Source of the DNA: Zygaena filipendulae
Taxonomy: Eukaryota; Arthropoda; Insecta; Lepidoptera; Zygaenidae
Direction: 5' to 3'
Length of the DNA: 64,000 nucleotides
Assembly (NCBI GenBank): GCA_907165275.2
Contig: OU015649.1
Location: 10,260,001-10,324,000, forward strand
Made by a program: the position numbers and the translations under genes. A model generated the notes under the pieces. It worked only from the letters and a program-made list of their open reading frames with translations. It had not been told where the DNA came from and did no database searches. Shown one piece after another: positions 57,191 to 64,000 of this stretch; the first letter of the stretch is position 1; each line of letters opens with the position of its first letter.

Positions 57191-60092
57191 TCTTTAAATA
57201 AAGGTATACCTAATCTGATAAATTTTGGAAAATTAAGCATCGTGATAAAAATGTCCAGACAGACATTAGGTAAGGTTGCAGGTTGTTTTGAATGGCATAA
57301 AAATAATAAAGGAAGGTGTAAAAAATTAAAACCAATTTTTACATGAATATATTTAAGAGACATTATCCTTGGACCACCAATTAGCGAAAAATAAATGCAC
57401 TTGATATCTCATTATTTCCCCCCCCTCTTTGTAATATTTCGTGATTTTTTCCGACCCCTGCCCCCTCTTTCGAGCCTCACGTGATTAATAGACGCGCCCT
57501 AATTTTTATGTTTATAAAATACATAATATGTAAACAGTATACATAAAAATACGATAAAATAATAATATTTTTGTCATACAAAATGGATATATATGTATAC
57601 CACATTTTTTAAATATATCGGATATCCGATATTTAGATATTTATAATAAATATCGGATTTTTCCGCACCCTGGATAAAATATAGATATAAACCTTCGTCA
57701 TGAATCACTCTATCTATTGGTGAAAATCACATGAAAATCCGGTGCTAGTTTTAAAGATCTAAGCATACATAATTACATATGGACAGACAGCGGGAAGCAA
57801 CTTTGTTTTATATGCAGTGATAATGAAAGACGATGCAAACTTCACTTTAACCAGTTTGTAGAATGTTTCATGTTTACGCTTACTTTAATTAACGCTAATG
57901 AGATCCTATTAATCAATATTTATTTGTGTGTATACTGAGGCAGCCGCAACAAAGGGATTTGGTTTATTGGATATCAACTGACATGAATCAAGTCGCGACA
58001 CGATTGTTAAAAAATAAAAACCTCTAAACAACTTATTTTTGCTTCATCAACGTGGATTTCATAAAGTACCTAAGTACTAACACAAAAAATTTAAAATTCC
58101 ATCACGACGCTACTGTTCAGATAATATGATTGTAGACACTTCATAGGCATAAAAAACAATCGTGGTTTACCGAAGCGTATAGTTACCTACAACAAGAAGT
58201 ATCCAAATAATTGAAAACCTGTCTATCGTTAAAATAACCTACTATTTTTCTTTTTAGCCACGATAACCTTTTTAGTCAAAACGCTAACAAGTACCGACAG
58301 TAACTGATTTAAAAACTAAATATCTATTCTATCTATATATTACCTATAGTAGTAATAGTATTATTTATAGTAGATTTAGTCACATCTTCGAATACAGCTG
58401 GAATTTTTATCATTCTATCGTCATACGAAAGAAGTCCTAAGAAAGCTATAAGTAGTTTAACTTGGAACTTAATTTCTTGGAAGCTTGGAATTTTGTTCGA
58501 AATTTGAACTGAGGACCAGGAATATTTTAAAAGAATCGTCGGAAGTCAATCAATATTTAGTATGGCCAGTGTGATAGTTTACCGATGACAAAATAGATGA
58601 TAAAAACTACAGATGAAATCGAAATCACAATAATATTCATTTGTTCAGAACGATATTATATACGAAAAACAATTAATCATGTAATTAAAATATGATTCGT
58701 TAATTATTTCGTTCCATAATTTGACTTAATTTTGCGGCTAGAGTGTGAGCGTACCCTTTCTACCGTGGAAATAATGACGGAAAGTTAATTTCCCTGAATT
58801 TTTCTCACGGTGTTTACAGGCAAGACTTACAGTAAATAACCATACATACCAGTGATAGACATTAATGTGCTCAATTCTTACATGGGTAACTTTAGGTAGG
58901 TACCTAATTGCGTAATTGCAAGCAACATAATTTCTGTCATAAAACATAATAATAGGTATGAAATACCCAGTTCTGTTATCTCTTATTTGTCAAGTTATCT
59001 CAAACGAAAGGTAAACGAATGAAAGAAAGGATTTAATATTTACAGAAATCTCGCGTTTTGATAAGAAAAACGAAGGAAAACACAAAACGGTGAAGTTTAT
59101 TTGACTTTTAGACACTGTAACACTTATTGGACTGAAACAAAAATCAATCACGAACGTACTTCTCCAGAAGTTGTTGAATGATTAAATGATACCTAAACAA
59201 TTAGGCTGACAAGTGTACTCATTATCAATAATGGTGAGAGCTCATAGAACAAACTCAGAGTGAAGGCTACACCCACTGAAGTTGTGAGTCAGCAGGCTCA
59301 CAAAACAGAATTGAATTAAGCAGCACCAAACTCTCAGCACTTCCAAAGTTGTGCAATGTTATACATAATATATGTATAGTCAAAAATACTTTGACAGAAT
59401 GAACTAATGTTTACCTTAGGTACAGATATAGAAGAAGATTGAATTGAAAATTTTTATTGCGCAACAGACACACACGACAATTTAAAGATTTGCAAAAAAA
59501 TTATGATGAAAGAACAAATTCATTACAAGTTTTTAACCTAAAAGATACCTGGTGGTCACGGTGTACCTCGGTCTGCTTAAAAACAGATTTAAAACATTCT
59601 AGAAGATAAAGATCGTATTTTCACAAAATTTATTACCAAATAGGGACAAACAGTCGCGTGTATCATCAGCTACAAACCATTTGATGAAAAGTTTTTACTT
59701 TTTTTTCCATATATGCCCAGATAAGTTTATCTCCAAAGAAATCTATTATGAGTAGGTATTATGTGTGCCCTGCATACGTTTCAAGCAAAAAAATAATTGT
59801 TTTTCTACAAATACTCCTGGCGCGCGCACAACCTGCAACCAAATTTTCATCGCAAATACAAACAATAGTTAGGAGCGCATACAGGACGAATCTAAGAAAA
59901 GTTTATTTTAATATATGTATAATATACTTATGTAAAATTGTAAGACTTTGTGAGCATTTTGTAAAATTGTAAGATCTATGAACAATAACTATAGAGTTAT
60001 GAAAATATACCTAGAATACACATGTAGAGGGATTACATTCAGTATACTTCATTGTTCAATGTTACTCGTAGAGTCGTAGGTGGTTAAGCAAA
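57191..60092. other. Non-coding spacer
   Basis: Contains a fragment of the intron-17-type Helitron-like repeat in reverse (about 57675-57760, GAATCACTCTATCTATTGGT). Otherwise AT-rich with no recognised feature. Confidence 0.4.
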
Positions 60093-60305
60093 CTAAGTGA
60101 ATTGAGTGTCGACGTCGAGCGAGCGAGTATTCGTTGCGATTGGCAACGAGCGTGAAATGTGGGGCGACGCAGCTGAGCCGCTCTCCAGATCGATACTTGA
60201 TACGCACACCGCTTTCAGGAGAACGTCGTGACCGGATTCGACGATTAAACTAAGAAGCTTTGGCTTTACCAATAAAACATACAAAACCACAAGAACTGTT
60301 CTCAT
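60093..60305 (-). CDS. Candidate small secreted peptide ORF
   Basis: Minus-strand frame; the ATG at 60305 starts MRTVLVVLYVLLV, a signal-peptide-like stretch, and the frame runs 70 residues to a stop at 60093, with no cysteine pattern. Upstream on the minus strand GATAAAT lies about 28 nt before a TCAGTTG initiator-like site. A possible donor (TTG/GTAAAG) right after the hydrophobic stretch means only the first exon may be real. Local GC is raised. No homology recognised. Confidence 0.28.
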   Translation of the reverse strand: MRTVLVVLYVLLVKPKLLSLIVESGHDVLLKAVCVSSIDLESGSAASPHISRSLPIATNTRSLDVDTQFT

Positions 60306-60320
60306 CAAGCAACAAAGCAA

Positions 60321-61382
60321 ACCAACTGAGCGAACACCGATGTAAACGATTTATCAAATCGTAAAGAAATATATTTTATTAATGTTGAAATGTGATTATT
60401 CTCTATGAGTATATAGTTACTGTTATCTCGTTTGCTACCTTATCTTAATTGTGGATTATCATAGTTGGAACATATTTTATTCTTTTTAATAATCTGATAT
60501 CTGCTCTTTCTTGCGCAAAATAAAAGTTAATGTCACTATTCGTTTCTATAAACGAGAAATCTTTGAAAATATGCATTTTAAATATCGCCTCCACGATAAG
60601 TTTATGCTGAGGTGCTACTGACTCGTATACGTATAAATGTGTTAAATGTTTGTAAACTTTGAAGTAGACACAAATTCGAGGTCAACGTATATTTATCATT
60701 GTTAGTAGGGTGTCACCTAGTACATATAATATAATGACTCGATATTCACGGACGCTCCAGACACCACCACGCGCCGCGCCGCTCCGTCTGTCCGCCTGCA
60801 ATGTGCACTACACCATTTTCCCTTTTAAGTATTTTTTTTCGTGATACCAGTACCTACTTGCCAGTATTATTTTATATCAGTTGTTTAACTAAGTCGTAAT
60901 AATATAAACTATAATACACCAAATCAAAAACAAATCACCGCATATTATAATCATTAAGCCTTTCTCTGTGTGAAATTGCATGTCTTGCCATCATTTTATC
61001 TCAACGTCGAAACATTTCGGCGCACATCGTCATCCCATAATGCTGGTGATTTGAAACAATCTTGTTTTCTAAACTGCATAGAGAAATCTCGTCGCAATCG
61101 ACAACAGTCACGCGACCACTCTCGAAGCTCGTGTTCTTTTTTCCTCGTTTGCTTTTATTTATTTTTTGCAAATTAACAATAATTATTGTTAAAATATCTT
61201 TTGAATTATTTAATACTATGTTAGTGACAATTTGCGTAATTGCGTATACACACAATTATTTTTTCATCAACTACTGGTATTATTATAATAGAGCGATTTC
61301 TTCATCTGATTTGGAGGCATGAGAGCTATAAAATCTATACCTACTAATATTAGTTATAGTTATAGTTAGTAGTAGTTAGTAG
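60321..61382. other. Non-coding spacer
   Basis: A small CpG-rich stretch is at 60745-60810; otherwise AT-rich. Overlapping open frames at 60970-61322 on both strands look like chance. Confidence 0.4.
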
Positions 61383-61573
61383 TTATAGTTAAATATTAGT
61401 TTGTGAGTTTGTTAATTTTGTGAATTTTGTTTGCAAGTTTGTGAACCGATTTTGAAAATTCTTTTACCAATAGGAAGCCACATTATTTGCGAGTGTCATA
61501 GGGTATATTTTAACCCGGAATTCACGCGGATACTCCGAAATTACCTCGGGTGAAACGATGGGGGATCAGCTAG
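61383..61573 (+). repeat. Helitron-like repeat
   Basis: AGTTTGTGAGTTTGTTAATT...GGTGAAACGATGGGGGATCAGCTAG/T; a TAGTTATAG-rich low-complexity tract precedes it. Confidence 0.75.
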
Positions 61574-61926
61574 TTATTAATTTAGTAAGTTTGCAGACTA
61601 GCAGATAGGCAGACCGACAGAGGTTCTATCAATTTTTGAATTCCTTGTCGAAATCTCCTTGCCAGGCGGTTATAAATTAGTTTCGGTTAGTAACATTTAA
61701 CGTCTCAATTTATATATAGATTAATTTTTCCATTCATCGTAAGTACCTAAATATTCAGATATGCTAAGCATATAGAATGTTGCTAATATGTTTGGATCCT
61801 TTAGGAGTGAGCAACCTTGAGCGGTGCTTGCTTGGCTGCACTCGCTAGTTCCGGTTTCACTCGATCCACATAACTAGGTAGGTATGTGTAAAATGATGTT
61901 CACTAACGTAATGGGCATGTTGACTA

Positions 61927-62190
61927 ATTTTTATTTTTGAACACGTATTTTTTCTTTTTTTACGTAATCAAAAAATAACGGCGATATATTGAGTTGAAAT
62001 TTCGCGTGACGTCACTATTACAGTTTGTATGACGGTTTTAGCGGTTAGTGACGTCACGACCTCCTCACCCTAAACTTTAATGCGCTTTATCTCTGTATAT
62101 TTTAATTTATTTAAAAAAGCAAAAAATAAGTGTCTATTGTTTTTTTATTTTCTAACTGACGGACTAATTAGAATTTTGATTTTCAAAAGT
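61927..62190. mobile_element. CRE-containing MITE, diverged copy 3
   Basis: Core shares ACCCTAAACTTTAATGCGCT and AACTGACGGACTAA with copies 1 and 2, but the termini differ (TTGACTA...TAGTCCA). Two TGACGTCAC sites face each other. Confidence 0.7.
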
Positions 62191-63757
62191 AGTCCACATC
62201 CCCATTATATGTAACCTGTCATTAATGAATAAGAATTACTTCTCTATTATTACCTAGATCAAACTTCATTATTGTACGTGCACTATCGAGAAATAAGAGA
62301 TTCGCGTCAATCACGGTTTGTTTTGCAATGGTTTTGCATTACTTAATAAAATCAATCAGTCCAGCCTTGGCCCACTGGCCACACAGCTACTAACTAGGGC
62401 TTAAGACAGTCGGAGTCTACTGAAAACTAATTAAACTTCTGACCCACCCTCTTCAACGTCATGAGAAAATCCTCGTGGATCATCATTATTTTACCCTCAA
62501 TACTGCCGCCGTTGGTACTTAAAAAACACACAAAAAAGTTTTGCTTAAGATTCGAGCAAAAACTGCTCGTATGAGATAAGGGCGCCCCTTTCGGTTATAA
62601 ATAAAAGGATCCGATCGGTCATTCTTTTCTTATCTATTTCAGTCTGTGTTGCTTTAACGAAGCTGAAGTAAATAATATAACATTTTCTTTTAGAAAACCA
62701 TTTCTCTACCTACTCCTTTTTTTTCTCCTTTTAAACAAATTGTAGGTATGACTCTTTCATAATAATGGGCATTAGAGAGATTGTTAGAGCGTTTGGTTGA
62801 GTGAATTACGTGATATTGTAGTATGATCTACCTACTACAATACATAATATTTTTCAAACTTATAAGAGATACAAGATACCTCTACGTTTCGTTATCATTG
62901 ATATACCACACCGCTAGTGTAGTAAATCAATGATCGTTATATTAAATTACATCATTCATACTTACGTATATACGACGTATAACCAAAAAGTGCTTTATGT
63001 AATTAGTTTAATCGGATTTTTGTGATCCACAAATTTTATATTCAGACACATTATTACACCAATGTACATTTAAATTATTATTACTTATTTATTTATCCAC
63101 AAATATACAATATGACTTGTATGTATGAAATGTAACAGAGGGTCGTATTATAATAGCACTGTATCTCGTGTGTTGTGAGGTGCAGGTTTAAAGTATAAAG
63201 GGGTTGGGGTTATGCCTGTAGTGTCCCCCGAGAACGGTAATATGCTGTCATTACTATAGTCTTTGCATTCATCGTGTATATTATAACTTAATGCGCCAAG
63301 GACGACTATTTGCGAGGGCTTGAACAAGTACTAGTAACTAATGATAATGATTTCCATAAACAGGTAAAACTGATAATTTTCAAAATCAGCATCCACTTAA
63401 TCTTGAAAATAGAGTGCAATATTATAACGTAATATTACGTTGGTGAGAGTAGGTACTATAGTTAGACACAATGATACGTAGTTACTTCAGGCATGGCATC
63501 ATTCTGTCTGAGTCATAGATTGATACCTAGGTGATGCCATGCCGCCGTGCCGCAGTCTAGTCGCTGTGCGGCCTGTGTTTGTATACAAACATACCCTGTA
63601 GTCTGCCTGCACCTTCTTCTAGTAAATACTAACGTGTGTGTAATAAAGTATGTATACGAGTATTATTTTCTGTTATTTTGCAATTTTATTACATGCCAAC
63701 CAAAATTAAGAAGAAACAAAACAATAAATAAGATATTTTAACAGACCCAAAGATAAA
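62191..63757. other. Non-coding spacer
   Basis: Apart from the possible promoter at 62596 nothing recognised. Confidence 0.4.
62596..62643 (+). promoter_or_regulatory. Possible TATA/initiator core promoter
   Basis: TATAAATAA at 62596-62604 with TCATTC (A at 62621) and TTTCAGTC (A at 62641) downstream, preceded by a GC-rich CGCCCCTTTCGG. Spacing is not ideal for either start site and no downstream gene is seen. Confidence 0.25.
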
Positions 63758-64000
63758 TAAGACTTACATATCCTTTCTCTCTTGTACTCTGTGTTATTTA
63801 TCCCTAAAACTCCTTTCTACCTCAAAGAACGTTTCCAATTCCTCTCTTCCTCCCATAGCCTCTCCCTTCGTTCATCCGATAACTTATGTCTTTCCTTACC
63901 TATCCATTCCTCTAAATTCTATGACTTTTCCTTCACTGTTCGAGCCGCACGGCTTTGGAATTCCCTACCTGTGCCTATCAGGGCTGCTCGTTCGCTGGAA
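63758..64000 (+). pseudogene. LINE reverse-transcriptase C-terminal remnant, runs off right edge
   Basis: Frame open from 63758 to the edge: YLKERFQFLSSSHSLSLRSS then, after about 20 residues, FTVRAARLWNSLPVPIRAAR. The RAARLWNSLP motif is characteristic of the C-terminal end of many jockey/CR1-type LINE ORF2 proteins. A stop (TAA at 63755-63757) and lack of RT core sequence upstream show that it is a 5'-truncated piece in the window. Confidence 0.75.

Noticed and set aside
1..64000. CRISPR arrays, operons, ribosome-binding sites
   Set aside because: Sequence is eukaryotic; all regular repeats found are transposon arrays or microsatellites without spacer structure.

Overview
The window looks like a gene-poor, AT-rich stretch of a lepidopteran (moth or butterfly) genome. 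This is inferred from many copies of short Helitron-like repeats ending in a GC-rich hairpin plus CAGCTAG, lepidopteran LINE/SINE tails, short introns and abundant GTAGGTACCTAC-type sequence. There are no prokaryotic features. Most of the 64 kb is mobile-element sequence in nested layers.

Layout. 1-4190 is the 5' part of a Ty1/copia retrotransposon on the minus strand, with an uninterrupted Gag-Pol frame running off the left edge, a primer-binding site and a 541-bp LTR. 4.9-5.6 kb holds old Helitron-like repeats, one split by a palindromic MITE with TA duplication. 9016-9807 is a head-to-tail array of ~236-bp Helitron-like units whose fourth unit is split by a complete DIRS-type tyrosine-recombinase retrotransposon (9808-14882). 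The DIRS element carries inverted terminal repeats, spliced gag, RT/RNase H, tyrosine recombinase and an internal complementary region matching both element ends exactly. 15-27 kb is non-coding with scattered repeats.

27254-32271 is the only host-like protein gene I can reconstruct. It has 18 exons that join into one open frame of 465 codons: a signal peptide followed by a highly charged Lys/Glu/Asp/Asn-rich protein with one four-cysteine cluster. Fourteen consecutive exons (3-16) are all phase 1-1, many are micro-exons (21-69 nt), and one intron uses a GC-AG donor. I do not recognise the family; this is the most interesting object in the window.

32-64 kb is again repeat-dominated: Helitron-like copies, five palindromic or TIR-bearing MITE families, a BEL/Pao 3' fragment with a perfect in-frame 189-bp tandem duplication lying inside a Helitron-like element (42569-43922), two LINE 3' coding remnants (50431-50900; 63758 to the right edge), a candidate small secreted ORF (60093-60305, minus) and several GC-rich patches that could be promoters or first exons of genes outside the window.

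The mobile-element genes act only within their own elements. Nothing suggests a multi-gene host pathway. All coordinates were read by eye; identities of repeat families are from memory and not database-checked.
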